Below the pieces are notes generated by a model that worked only from the letters and a program-made list of their open reading frames with translations, made no database searches and was not told the DNA's origin. DNA of 64,000 nt. It comes from Bifidobacterium breve (lineage in GTDB: Bacteria > Actinomycetota > Acidimicrobiia > Acidimicrobiales > Acidimicrobilacustridaceae). Made by a program: the position numbers and the translations under genes. Of this stretch, positions 33,202-42,706 are shown piece by piece; the stretch's first letter is position 1; the number at the start of each line of letters is the position of its first letter. The DNA lies in the NCBI GenBank assembly GCA_945878725.1, contig CAMCTY010000002.1, positions 62,001 through 126,000 on the forward strand. The letters run 5' to 3'.

Positions 33202-34548
33202 GTGAAGAGGAACGTGCTCATCATCGGCGCTGGCGGAGTGGCCCATGTTGCGGCCCACAAGGCGGCACTGAACAACGACGTGCTCGGCGATATTTGCATC
33301 GCCTCCCGCACGGTTGAGAAGTGTGAAGCGATCCTCGAAAGTGTCCGACGCATGGGACATGTGAAAGACGAATCTTGTCGACTCCACGCCCGTCATCTCG
33401 ATGCCCTTGACGTCGACGCCACTATTGCTCTGATTCGCGAAACTGACTCGCAGATCGTCGTAAACCTCGGCACCGCGTTCATCAACATGTCGGTTCTCGA
33501 GGCCTGCCTCGCCACCGGTGCCGCCTACATCGACACGGCCATCCACGAGGATCCCGACGTCGTATGCGAGGACCCGCCCTGGTACGCAAACTACGAATGG
33601 AAGCGTGCCGATCAGTGCGCCGAGGCCGGCGTGACGGCGATCCTCGGGGCCGGTTTCGATCCCGGCGTCGTCAACGCCTACTGCGCGCTGGCCGTGAAGA
33701 AGTACTTCGACACGATCGACACCATCGACATCATTGATGTGAATGCCGGCAGCCATGGGCGTTACTTCGCCACCAACTTTGACCCCGAAATCAACTTCCG
33801 CGAATTCATCAAGGTCTGGACCTGGATCGACCGCGAGTGGCAGGAGTTCCCGACACATTCCGTCAAGCGCGTCTGGGATTTCCCCGTGGTCGGTCAGCAG
33901 CCCGTGTACCTAAACGGTCACGATGAACTGCACTCGCTCTCGCGGTACATCGACGCCAACTCGATCCGGTTCTGGATGGGGTTCGGCAACCATTACATCA
34001 ACGTGTTCACGGTGCTGCGCACACTCGGGCTGCTCTCACACGAACCCGTCACGCTCGACGACGGCTCCGAGGTCATCCCGCTCAAGGTCGTCAAGGCGGT
34101 TCTTCCCGATCCCCAAACACTCGCCGAGGGCTACGTGGGCAAGACCTGCATCGGCAACGTCGTGAAGGGCACCAAGGATGGCGAGCCGCGCGAGGTATTC
34201 ATCTATCAAGTCTCCGACCATGCTGCCGCCTATGCCGAGGTCGAATCGCAAGGCATCAGCTATACGGCCGGTGTCCCCCCAATAGCCGCAGCAATGCTGG
34301 TGGCCGATGGCACGTGGGACGCCGGCACGATGGTGAACGTCGAACAACTCGATCCCGAGCCGTTCATCGCCATCCTCGATCGCATCGGACTGCCCACCGA
34401 GGTACTCGAACTCGAGCCCGGCGCGGCAAGTTCGTTCAACGGAACCGTCGGACCGATTGCCGACGAGATCGCCCGAGCCACAGCCACAGTTACCGTGGCG
34501 GCCGCTGATCCGATGATCGCGCTCGACCCGGGACGTCAGCCAGGCTGA
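33202..34548 (+). CDS. Carboxynorspermidine dehydrogenase-like (saccharopine dehydrogenase family)
   Basis: A 448-residue protein with an N-terminal nucleotide-binding motif LIIGAGGVAHVAAHKA and the saccharopine dehydrogenase C-terminal domain. It begins with GTG and is 122 bases after the decarboxylase stop. Adjacent to a NspC-like decarboxylase it is probably the carboxyspermidine/carboxynorspermidine dehydrogenase, which couples a diamine with aspartate semialdehyde using NADPH. The catalytic assignment rests on family resemblance and neighbourhood. A strong terminator follows. Confidence 0.85.
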   Translation: MKRNVLIIGAGGVAHVAAHKAALNNDVLGDICIASRTVEKCEAILESVRRMGHVKDESCRLHARHLDALDVDATIALIRETDSQIVVNLGTAFINMSVLEACLATGAAYIDTAIHEDPDVVCEDPPWYANYEWKRADQCAEAGVTAILGAGFDPGVVNAYCALAVKKYFDTIDTIDIIDVNAGSHGRYFATNFDPEINFREFIKVWTWIDREWQEFPTHSVKRVWDFPVVGQQPVYLNGHDELHSLSRYIDANSIRFWMGFGNHYINVFTVLRTLGLLSHEPVTLDDGSEVIPLKVVKAVLPDPQTLAEGYVGKTCIGNVVKGTKDGEPREVFIYQVSDHAAAYAEVESQGISYTAGVPPIAAAMLVADGTWDAGTMVNVEQLDPEPFIAILDRIGLPTEVLELEPGAASSFNGTVGPIADEIARATATVTVAAADPMIALDPGRQPG

Positions 34549-34570
34549 GGCCCTTTTTGGACGAACGCGA

Positions 34571-34609
34571 CGAGGGGGCAGAGTCGACGACTCTGCCCCC
34601 TCGAGTTTT
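34571..34609. terminator. Strong bidirectional terminator
   Basis: A perfect 14-bp stem (34571-34584 with 34590-34603) with loop CGACG, followed by AGTTTTC on the plus strand. On the other side CCAAAAAGG gives a shorter A/T stretch. It lies between the convergent stops at 34548 and 34630. Confidence 0.85.
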
Positions 34610-34629
34610 CTATCCGCCGATCCGAGCTT

Positions 34630-37600
34630 TCAGAGCATGACAGTTGTGAAAGCACCTTCGGACATCCATTTGTACGCTCCATTGCGGAAACTCATGGCTG
34701 ATTCGCGCTCAATCATGCTGATGGCGAAGCGTTCAGCGATAACATGGCGAGCCAATTTTGTCCCTGGATCGCTTCGCACCACTCCGAACAGAAGTTGTCC
34801 ACTCAAGAGAGGATTTGCCTGCTGCGCTTGTTGCGCGAGTGATCGCTCGTAATAGCGGTAGTACCGCTCCCGTTGAAGGACCGACAGCCTATCCACTATA
34901 GGCGGTTGGGCCGGTGCGGCAGGGGCAACAGCAGGAGGGGGATTGCCATTCACATTGCCGCCCGCACGATTCTGTGCCTTCGACCATTTGATCCTTCCCC
35001 TAATGCCTCCGCCAGCGGCGCCGGCCAAAATCGAGAGCCCGAGCCGCATCGCCGAGAATTCGGTCTGCCCGGTGAAGGCAAACTCAATGGCGTGCGATGC
35101 GCCAGCAACGGCCGCACCCGCCAACGCGCCGACCACCATGCCGACCAGAGCTCCCCGTGCTGGAGCGACCAACGCCGCAAGGCCAAATGCTGCCAAAGCA
35201 GTCAATCCGTTGGTGAGCCAGTTCTCCGACTCGTTACCACTGGGATCGGAGTTGTTGATCGGATCCTGATTGACGTAGTCGTACCCATTCGCCGAGCCGC
35301 CGACGACCGGGTCGAGTTGGGCGAACCGGCCGAGCGCCGGGATGTACACACGGGCACCCATCATTTGGTAGGCGGTCTTCAACGCTTCGGTTTCATTGCC
35401 CATTGCGGCCTCGAACGTCGTGTTCGGAAGCGTGGATTGGACCGGATTCGGCGTGGTGAGAACCTGACCATAGGGATCGAACATCTGCGCAGCGCCCTGA
35501 AGAACACCTGCGCCATCGGCGACGAAGAACAGATCTCCATCGAGCGTGGTGAACTGCCATTGCGAGGCGGCACCAGTCGCCAGGGAGAGTGTCATCATGA
35601 CGCCAAGGGGCAGCGCGATCTGCTGGTTCAACGGCCTCGCATCGGCATCAAGCAACACCCCGCTACCCGAGTAGAGAATCGTTCCGGCACCGGTTCCACC
35701 GGTTGTCGTCTTCGCGACGATTTCGCCGTTCAAATCGCGTTGGTAGGAAACGGTAAGAGTTCCATCCGTTGCGCTCACCAAACGATTGCCGTTGTCATAG
35801 GTGAACGAGTCAGGGCCAACCTTGGTGGCATTGCCGCGATCGTCATAGGTGATTCCCGCCGATGCCGCCGGATCGGTGGTTGCAACCAATTGCGACGCGT
35901 TGTTGTAGCTGTAGGTGTAGTCACCCGACGCTGCGCCATTGTCGGTGATCTTCTGCGTGAGCCGGTTGGATGCGTCGTCGAAGGTCCAGGCCCAGCTCTT
36001 CGCCGTTGGTACCAGCCCGGCGGTGACCGACGCCGCCGACAGACGATTGTCGGCGTCGTGCACATAGGTGAACGTCGATGCGCCCGACGGAGCGCTCAGC
36101 GTTTCACTCGAGATGTTTCCACCTGCCGAGATCACCCGATCGTCCGCGAATGTGCCCGACGGAGTTGTCGACCGCGCCGAGACCTTACGGTTCTGTGCGT
36201 CGTACGAGGCAGAGGTTCGAACACCGTTTCCGTAGGAAACCGAGGACACAATCCCGTCGGCGCTGTACGACAACGTTGCCGCTACCGATCCGTTGACTGA
36301 AACGACCGTCAACCATCCTCGGGCGTCGTAGGTATTCGATTCCACAACCGGGGTTACTCCCGGGGCCGTCGTGGTTGTCGTCGCAATTCCACCCGTCCGG
36401 CCATCAAAAACGTAGCGAACCTCGATGCCGAAGCGATCTACTGTCCTGACCACCCGCCCGCGGAGATCGACTTCGAATCTCGTTGTGGTCACCTCGGTAC
36501 CGATTGTTTCGGTCGTTTCGGTGATCAGTGGATTCCCGTTCAGCGCGAAATTCGTTTGGCTCTTCTGCAGACTTCCCATGTTGATCAACTCAGTGGAAAG
36601 TACCTGACCACCACTTCCATAGGTCACACACGAGAGAGCCCCTCCAGGGGCCTGGGTGGCAGTGACGCGACCGGCGGCATCGAACCATTTCGTGGTGATC
36701 GGGCCATTTCCTCCATCAGGGCCAGGGGCACTGACCGTCTTTGATGCACCACCCTGATTTGCAGACTTCGCACCGGGGCATTTCGGGGCGGCATTTTCCT
36801 TGTCGCCCCAGTAGGTGTAGCTGTACGTGGCACCCGAAGCACTCGTCACCGCAGTCTGGCGTTCCCAACTACCATTGCCACTCTTGCTTCCTTCGTAAGC
36901 GAACGTCACCTTCGAGTTGGACTGGTTCAAACGGGACGAAATGCGACCGGATGATGGTGCGTCGTAGACAGACTTCGAGATGTTTTCCGCCTGCGCATTC
37001 ACTGCGCTCGGATCGTTTGCCCTCGTTGTCGTGACATAGCCGTATTGCGGACGAAGCGCGCCGGTCGGAATCGACTGCAGCACGCCACCCGTGTCGGGGC
37101 CAGACCACGAAATGTCCATCGATGCCTGCGAGGTGTTTGCCGAAACATCAACTCGAATCGCGTTGATGCCCTTCTGCAATGGAAGGGAATCGCAGCCACC
37201 ATCAGCACAGAGAATGCTGTTGACCCGCACCTGTGCAGTCGTGTTGCCAGAAACAATTCGATAGGTACCCGCAGTTTTGACATCGATTGCACCGGTCATA
37301 AGAGCCGACCAGCCCCCGTTGTTACCCGCTGGTGATTTCTCCCAGTTCACAGTCAAGGAAGACGTGAGTGACCCACCAAGTTGGGGACCAAGTTCCTGTA
37401 CCCCTCCCTCGCCCGACGTGGTGGCACTGGGCCAATAGGTTGTGTCGAGGCCGATCATGGCCACACCTTCAGGCGAGTTTGCGAAGGTCTCGTCGTATTC
37501 CCGCAGGGTCGATTGTGCTTCGGCCGACGAGCCCTTTGAGGGGCCCCACGACTGAATCAGTTCGCCACCTTCGTAACGGTTCACGGTTGTCAGGCCGGCG

Positions 37601-39153
37601 TAGTCGGTCGCCGACAACAACTGACCGGAGGCAAAATCCCAGTTGTTCCGAAGCGTGAGACCTGCGGCGTTCGTGGCGGAAATCGTGAAGAACGTTGTGG
37701 GGTCGAACACCACCGCGAGCACACGTCCGCCAAAACATGAATCGATCACGTTCGTGGACTGGGCGCTCTCGTAATCGTAGGAACGCACACAACGAGCTTC
37801 TCCGGCCGATCCGACCGGCTCGCTCACGGTCGCAACTTTTCCTTCCGGCGTGTAGGAAATCTCGGTCCAGAATTGTGAATCGTCAGCACCAATGATGTTC
37901 GAGGCCGCGGCGGCCGCAACAAGTGGAGTACGCGTTCGGGCCACACGGCCGGCCCCGTCGTAGGCCACGTCGAACACACTGGCGCCTTCACCCTTACCTT
38001 CGGGGAAGTCGGTGATGCGACCAATTGACACGCCGAATCCAGGAATGTCGACGTACGAAACTGCCGAGGTTGAGCCATCCCAAAATTTGACCTGACACAA
38101 CATTCCCGCCGGGGCTGCGACAAATCCAGTTACCGGTTTCGGACAAGCACCGCCGCCATAGACAAATGTGATTTCGCGCCCCGAAACCGGATCCGCGACA
38201 TTCTGAATACGACCGCTATTCCACTTCTGCCCGAGCACCGGGTTCTCTTTGCTACTTATTGACGAGAGATAGGCGCTGTCGGTGCCGTCATCGGGGGTAA
38301 ACACCGAGGTTGCATTTTTTGTCGTCACCGAGAACGTGCCATCGTCATTTTTGATGACGACCGGCGCCAGTCCGCTGGTGTTGACGTCACTTGAACCAAG
38401 TTGCACCGGCACGTACGAACCGCCAGTGGCTTCGCGGTAGTTCGACACCATGCCGTTCGTGCTCACCAGTCCGAGACTTCCGTTTTCGGCGACAACGATT
38501 CGCTGGTAGTCAGAACTCGATGCGGCCTGAAGGCTCCACCCTTCGGGGACACCGGGTTCGGCCGGATTCGAGGCCTGATATTGGAGGCCAAAACCTACTG
38601 ATCCGGGGACTGCATTCATTGAATGCGAGGACCACGCCAACGATGCTTCCCCTGAGGAAAGTCCGACGTTCAAACCACCGACTGAATCGAGTTGTTGTAC
38701 GCCACCCATCTGCAGATCGACGGAGAACGAACCACCGACTGTCGGCTGTCCCGGGCTCTCGGCCTTCCATGTGTACGCGTTGCCCTGCTGAAGCCCGGCA
38801 CCGAGTGGGACCCGAGTGCTGTTGCCACTTTCTGAATACGTCTTCGTACCGAATGCCGACTTGCCGTCGCTCAGATCGCTGAGCGTGAATGTCCATGCTC
38901 CCGTTCCATCGGGTACCGACAACGTCGGTGAAAGTGAGGTCGACACCCACGAGGACGGTGTGACTACCGCACCGAAATACAACGGTGTGCGTTCGCCAGT
39001 GCCCGCACCTGCGGGAAGCGCGGCCAGAGCGGTCGGATCGCCAGCGGCCAATGCCGCCGATCGATCCTTTGAGGACGTCGAAGAACACGCAGTAGCCAAC
39101 AACGCAACGGAAAGCACGATCGCTGTGAGATCCAGAAATTGCCGACGCAGCAT
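34630..39153 (-). CDS. Large RHS/YD-repeat lipoprotein with PA14-like domain
   Basis: A 1507-residue exported protein. The N-terminus is MLRRQF plus a hydrophobic stretch ending ATAC, with Cys23 as probable lipidated residue. About 60-180 has an Ig-like/fibronectin-like look; about 570-680 contains a PA14-like segment with a CADGGC disulfide; multiple YD-like repeats fill 430-1270; and the RHS core is near 1275-1306 (YIPALGRFAQLDP, NQDPINNSDPSG). A 201-residue tail follows with glycine-rich hydrophobic helices, a Pro/Ala linker, and a C-terminal domain of about 85 residues of unknown fold. RHS proteins are polymorphic toxins or adhesins. No obvious immunity gene follows; the next gene downstream is convergent. 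Confidence 0.85.
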   Translation of the reverse strand: MLRRQFLDLTAIVLSVALLATACSSTSSKDRSAALAAGDPTALAALPAGAGTGERTPLYFGAVVTPSSWVSTSLSPTLSVPDGTGAWTFTLSDLSDGKSAFGTKTYSESGNSTRVPLGAGLQQGNAYTWKAESPGQPTVGGSFSVDLQMGGVQQLDSVGGLNVGLSSGEASLAWSSHSMNAVPGSVGFGLQYQASNPAEPGVPEGWSLQAASSSDYQRIVVAENGSLGLVSTNGMVSNYREATGGSYVPVQLGSSDVNTSGLAPVVIKNDDGTFSVTTKNATSVFTPDDGTDSAYLSSISSKENPVLGQKWNSGRIQNVADPVSGREITFVYGGGACPKPVTGFVAAPAGMLCQVKFWDGSTSAVSYVDIPGFGVSIGRITDFPEGKGEGASVFDVAYDGAGRVARTRTPLVAAAAASNIIGADDSQFWTEISYTPEGKVATVSEPVGSAGEARCVRSYDYESAQSTNVIDSCFGGRVLAVVFDPTTFFTISATNAAGLTLRNNWDFASGQLLSATDYAGLTTVNRYEGGELIQSWGPSKGSSAEAQSTLREYDETFANSPEGVAMIGLDTTYWPSATTSGEGGVQELGPQLGGSLTSSLTVNWEKSPAGNNGGWSALMTGAIDVKTAGTYRIVSGNTTAQVRVNSILCADGGCDSLPLQKGINAIRVDVSANTSQASMDISWSGPDTGGVLQSIPTGALRPQYGYVTTTRANDPSAVNAQAENISKSVYDAPSSGRISSRLNQSNSKVTFAYEGSKSGNGSWERQTAVTSASGATYSYTYWGDKENAAPKCPGAKSANQGGASKTVSAPGPDGGNGPITTKWFDAAGRVTATQAPGGALSCVTYGSGGQVLSTELINMGSLQKSQTNFALNGNPLITETTETIGTEVTTTRFEVDLRGRVVRTVDRFGIEVRYVFDGRTGGIATTTTTAPGVTPVVESNTYDARGWLTVVSVNGSVAATLSYSADGIVSSVSYGNGVRTSASYDAQNRKVSARSTTPSGTFADDRVISAGGNISSETLSAPSGASTFTYVHDADNRLSAASVTAGLVPTAKSWAWTFDDASNRLTQKITDNGAASGDYTYSYNNASQLVATTDPAASAGITYDDRGNATKVGPDSFTYDNGNRLVSATDGTLTVSYQRDLNGEIVAKTTTGGTGAGTILYSGSGVLLDADARPLNQQIALPLGVMMTLSLATGAASQWQFTTLDGDLFFVADGAGVLQGAAQMFDPYGQVLTTPNPVQSTLPNTTFEAAMGNETEALKTAYQMMGARVYIPALGRFAQLDPVVGGSANGYDYVNQDPINNSDPSGNESENWLTNGLTALAAFGLAALVAPARGALVGMVVGALAGAAVAGASHAIEFAFTGQTEFSAMRLGLSILAGAAGGGIRGRIKWSKAQNRAGGNVNGNPPPAVAPAAPAQPPIVDRLSVLQRERYYRYYERSLAQQAQQANPLLSGQLLFGVVRSDPGTKLARHVIAERFAISMIERESAMSFRNGAYKWMSEGAFTTVML

Positions 39154-39288
39154 GAAAACACTCCGGTGATCGATGGGTCTAGGAGCAATCAGACTACACC
39201 GAACGTCAACGTCGTTGACATCACCTGATGGTCACCCGAGTCACATGAACGAGTCTCAGTTGAGCAGTTGCTTCTCAACTCTGGTCCG

Positions 39289-40923
39289 CTAACGGATGGA
39301 GAAACCCTCGTAGTCGTTGGCGGCCAAATCGCGGGCCCGGGCCATGAACCGGTCGAGACCGCCGAGATAGATCGGCAGGACACGCGCCTTGCCCTCGATG
39401 TTGCCGCCGTTGTACCAGGAGTTGCAGGAAGGGGCGGTGAACATCGAACCCACTGCTGCGGCTTCGACTTCAGCACACCACTGTTCTTGTGCTTCGGGTT
39501 CGACCTCCACATGCGTGTTGCCATTCGCTGCAAGGTGATCGAGAAAGTCGGCGATCCAACCAACCTGCAGCTCAATGTGCGGTGGATAGGTCGCGAGAAC
39601 GCCGACGCTGCCCGGTCCGATGATCATGAACATATTCGGATAGCCCGCCACGCCGAAGCCCATGAATGCTCGCGGTCCATCAGCCCAATCGTCACGCAGT
39701 AGTCGACCATCGTTCCCACGCAAGTCAATGCGAGTGAGCGCCCCGGAGACCGCGTCGAAACCGGTAGCGAAGACGAGTACGTCGAGTTCGTTCAAGCCAT
39801 CGGCAGTGATGACTCCTTCGGGGACAACTTCCACGATCGGGTTCTTGCGGAGGTCGACGAGCGTGACGTTTTCACGGTTGAAGGTCTCGAAGTATCCATT
39901 GTCGAGTACCGGTCGCTTGCAGCCAATCGGATAGTCCTTGGGGCAAAGCGAATCGGCCACCTCCGGGTCTTCCACCGTTCGTCGCACCATTTCACGGAAC
40001 AGTTCGACCGCCATCTCGTTGGCATCAAGATTCTTCGCCGCGTCGCCCCAGAGGCGCGACGCACTGAACCCATGCTCTGTGAGCGCGGCCTCGCGCTCGT
40101 CCGGCGTGCTCTCAAGAATGCGTCGATCGGGATCGGCGATCGTAAAAATCACCGCCCCGGTGGTGTTGGCGGTCGCAAGCGGCGATGCGTACTGCTGCGC
40201 TCGCAGTTCGCGATAGCGAGCCTTGAGTTCGACCTGTTCCGTATCGGTCAACGGTCGGTTCTGCGAGGGCCACGTGAACGCAGCGGTGCGCTGAAACACC
40301 GTGAGATGACCGGCCATCTTCGCGAGTTCCGGGATGGCCTGAACACCAGACGAACCATTGCCCACGATGCCAACGCGTCGGCCCTCAAGCTCGACTCCGC
40401 CCTCGGGCCACAGACTGGACTGCAGGATTTCTCCGGCGAAACTATCGAGACCCGGCCAGTCAGGGCGGTGAGGTGCCGACAATCCACCGGTTCCCATCAC
40501 GCAGAAGCGGGCGCTCAGTTGCTCGCCTGTCTCAGTGTCGATGATCCATGTGTCGGTCGCCTCGTCGAAGGTCATCGCAGCAACGCCGGTCTCGAGACGG
40601 ATGTCGCGACGCAGGTCGTAGCGATCAGCGATGTGATTGAGATAGCGCTCGATCTCGGGCTGGGGCGAGAACTGCTCACTCCATTCCCATTCCTGTTCGA
40701 GCTCGGGATCGAAGCCGAAGGAGTACTCGAAGCTCGGAATGTCACAACGCGCACCGGGATAGCGGTTCCAGAACCACGTGCCGCCCACGCCCGCCGCTCT
40801 ATCAAGGACGATCACTCGGAATCCCCGTTCGCGCAGCACCTTCAGCGCGTAAAGGCCGGACATACCGGCTCCCACCACGATCACGTCGGCATCCAATGCG
40901 ACGTCGTTGACCCCCATGGTCAT
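39289..40923 (-). CDS. Baeyer-Villiger-type flavin monooxygenase with variant fingerprint
   Basis: A 544-residue class B flavoprotein monooxygenase similar to cyclohexanone monooxygenase. The FAD motif VVGAGMSGLYAL is at about 16-27, GGTWFWNRYPGARCD at 47-61, and the NADP motif VGNGSSGVQAI at 187-196. The BVMO fingerprint FxGxxxHxxxWP appears as FAGEILQSSLWP (162-173): Gln168 takes the place of the usually conserved His. The remaining motifs are intact, and the length is typical. It would oxidise ketones or heteroatoms with NADPH and O2; the His-to-Gln change may alter this. It stands upstream of the RHS gene in the same direction with a 135-base gap. Confidence 0.88.
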   Translation of the reverse strand: MTMGVNDVALDADVIVVGAGMSGLYALKVLRERGFRVIVLDRAAGVGGTWFWNRYPGARCDIPSFEYSFGFDPELEQEWEWSEQFSPQPEIERYLNHIADRYDLRRDIRLETGVAAMTFDEATDTWIIDTETGEQLSARFCVMGTGGLSAPHRPDWPGLDSFAGEILQSSLWPEGGVELEGRRVGIVGNGSSGVQAIPELAKMAGHLTVFQRTAAFTWPSQNRPLTDTEQVELKARYRELRAQQYASPLATANTTGAVIFTIADPDRRILESTPDEREAALTEHGFSASRLWGDAAKNLDANEMAVELFREMVRRTVEDPEVADSLCPKDYPIGCKRPVLDNGYFETFNRENVTLVDLRKNPIVEVVPEGVITADGLNELDVLVFATGFDAVSGALTRIDLRGNDGRLLRDDWADGPRAFMGFGVAGYPNMFMIIGPGSVGVLATYPPHIELQVGWIADFLDHLAANGNTHVEVEPEAQEQWCAEVEAAAVGSMFTAPSCNSWYNGGNIEGKARVLPIYLGGLDRFMARARDLAANDYEGFSIR

Positions 40924-40975
40924 TCCCCCTATGTAGCTGCGAACACCTTGATCATCGCACCGATAGAGCGCGAGA

Positions 40976-42187
40976 TCAGTTTCGTTTCGACCATGCGCTG
41001 AAACTGGCGATCGACCCGGACCTTGGGCGCTCCAACCATGGCCATGGATGCACCTCGGCCAGAGTCAATGAACGCGCCCGCCGCCGCCAACCTGGAACCG
41101 GGGCAAAGGTGACTGCGAGTGGCCGATCAGCAAGTACCTGGACCGGATCACCGAGATGCACCTCCAGTTCGCGCTGAGCCCCAAGCTCGGCAAGCCGATC
41201 GGCGAGGAACACCAACCGCTTCGATGACAACTGGAGCTTTGCGAGCAATGGTTCGTCGAAGACGAACACGACCGGTAACTGCGGATGTGCAGCCAGTGCC
41301 GGGTCGTCATCACCCAGCGACTCCGCTGTTAGCCACACCGCTTCGGGAGTTGAGTGACGCTCCGCCCGTCGAGGTCCAGTAGTTCGCTCCACATCAGGAT
41401 CATGCCGAAGGCGCGGATCGACATCGACATCGGTGAACTCCGGATCGTCCGGCCAATCGCCGATCGGACATGAATTTCGATGCGAACACCCGCCGCAGAG
41501 TCCCGGTGCACGCCGAAGAACCTGCGACTGCGAAAACCCATATGCCTTCGCGGTGCCAGTCCCGATAGTCCACTGCCAGCCGAGACGATTCGCGGCACGC
41601 GAGCCATCGAGAAGATGCGTGAAGAAGTGATGTTCGCCCTCTCGCCAGTCGGCACCATGACGCACGGACCATTGCGAGGCCAGCCACATGCGGGTTTGGT
41701 TCACCATCCAACCGTCGCGTTCGAGTTCGTCGAGGTTCACTTCCATGCAACGCATCGATCGATCCCAAGGATCAGCCGCCGCGTTTGGTTCCGATGCGAG
41801 CGCGCGGCGCAGCGGCTCGCCGGTGACCGAGCCGAGCCGCGCGTAGAGATGCCGGCCGTACTCCTGCCAGCGAAGTTCGTCGCGAAACTTCCGGAGGTCA
41901 GCCGACGGGCCATCGACCGCACGATGCACGCCCGGCAACGTGAGCAAACCGTGACGAATCCACGGTGACAATCCAGATGCACCGCGTTGGGACAGCGGCA
42001 AAACCTCGTTACGACGCTTGGCATATCCGGTGAGATCAAGCGAGGCGAGTGCGGCATCAGCGGCTGTCTGCGTGCCGACAAAACGGCTCGACCGACGTGC
42101 TTCATCGACACAGAGATTTCCGAGATGATCCGATACCCATTGCACCTCGTCTCCGGGTTCGGGTGGAGAAAGCGTCGTGTCGTTCAT
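40976..42187 (-). CDS. Photolyase/cryptochrome-like protein with domain order swapped
   Basis: A 403-residue protein. Residues 36-225 match the helical FAD-binding domain of the photolyase/cryptochrome family (SGLSPWIRHG, FRDELRWQEYGRHL, WMVNQTRMWLASQW, GWQWTIGTGTA). A Cys cluster follows (Cys231, Cys234, Cys240). Residues about 283-385 match the start of the antenna domain that in photolyases is N-terminal: VWLTAESLGDDDPALAAHPQLPVVFVFDEP. The order FAD domain then antenna is reversed from normal. The start is set by the ATGA overlap with the upstream DUF2256-DUF3253 gene. It probably uses FAD and blue light for DNA repair or signalling; substrate is unknown. Confidence 0.85.
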   Translation of the reverse strand: MNDTTLSPPEPGDEVQWVSDHLGNLCVDEARRSSRFVGTQTAADAALASLDLTGYAKRRNEVLPLSQRGASGLSPWIRHGLLTLPGVHRAVDGPSADLRKFRDELRWQEYGRHLYARLGSVTGEPLRRALASEPNAAADPWDRSMRCMEVNLDELERDGWMVNQTRMWLASQWSVRHGADWREGEHHFFTHLLDGSRAANRLGWQWTIGTGTAKAYGFSQSQVLRRAPGLCGGCSHRNSCPIGDWPDDPEFTDVDVDPRLRHDPDVERTTGPRRAERHSTPEAVWLTAESLGDDDPALAAHPQLPVVFVFDEPLLAKLQLSSKRLVFLADRLAELGAQRELEVHLGDPVQVLADRPLAVTFAPVPGWRRRARSLTLAEVHPWPWLERPRSGSIASFSAWSKRN

Positions 42188-42552
42188 GACAGCCCAATTC
42201 GAATTGGGCCCTTCGCGGTTGACGGATCAACCGTTCGTCCACCTTGCGTAATCACCACGCGACCACCGGCGCTGAGGCGACGGGCAGCCGCGCGCGCCGG
42301 CTCACCCAACAATTCCCAGTCGTCTCCTCCCACTGCTTTCGCCGCCTCGCTGGGACAGATGGTGCCGGTGCGCGGTTTACCTGCGAGGAGACTCATGATC
42401 GCCGTTTCAAGATCAGTATCGACAGGGCGCACCCCCCGCCGACGGCATGCATCCGAGCAGTGACGGACCTCGTCCCAGGAACGCTCCCACTTCTTTCGCC
42501 AGCGCATTGTTCGGCCGCAGACAACACAGTTCTTTGCAGCGGGCTCGGCCAT
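42184..42552 (-). CDS. DUF2256-DUF3253 zinc-binding fusion protein
   Basis: A 122-residue protein. The N-terminal DUF2256 has CVVCGR, WRKKW and HCSDACRRR (about 9-40), four Cys in a zinc-ribbon pattern. The rest, VDTDLETAIMSLLAGKPRTGTICPSEAA, matches DUF3253, a small winged-helix-like domain. The start ATG at 42552 is preferred over TTG at 42561. It overlaps the photolyase-like gene by 4 bases (ATGA). DUF2256 genes are often found next to photolyase/cryptochrome genes; the coupling supports a shared role, perhaps DNA binding or light response (inference). Confidence 0.82.
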   Translation of the reverse strand: MAEPAAKNCVVCGRTMRWRKKWERSWDEVRHCSDACRRRGVRPVDTDLETAIMSLLAGKPRTGTICPSEAAKAVGGDDWELLGEPARAAARRLSAGGRVVITQGGRTVDPSTAKGPIRIGLS

Positions 42553-42706
42553 CACCGGCAAGCTACCAAGCCTGCGCCCGAAGACTCAGCCCGGCGAGAG
42601 GGTCACTGAATACAAGCCGTTTCCACTGACGCAACTTCGAGTCGCCTGCATACCGCGAAGGGCGGGTCGGTCAGGCACCATCGTGCCCGGCCGACCCACC
42701 TGCGAA

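Noticed and set aside
34873-36300. A 475-residue plus-strand reading frame
   Set aside because: It is antisense to the RHS gene, Arg-rich, with no domain; the RHS frame explains the region fully.
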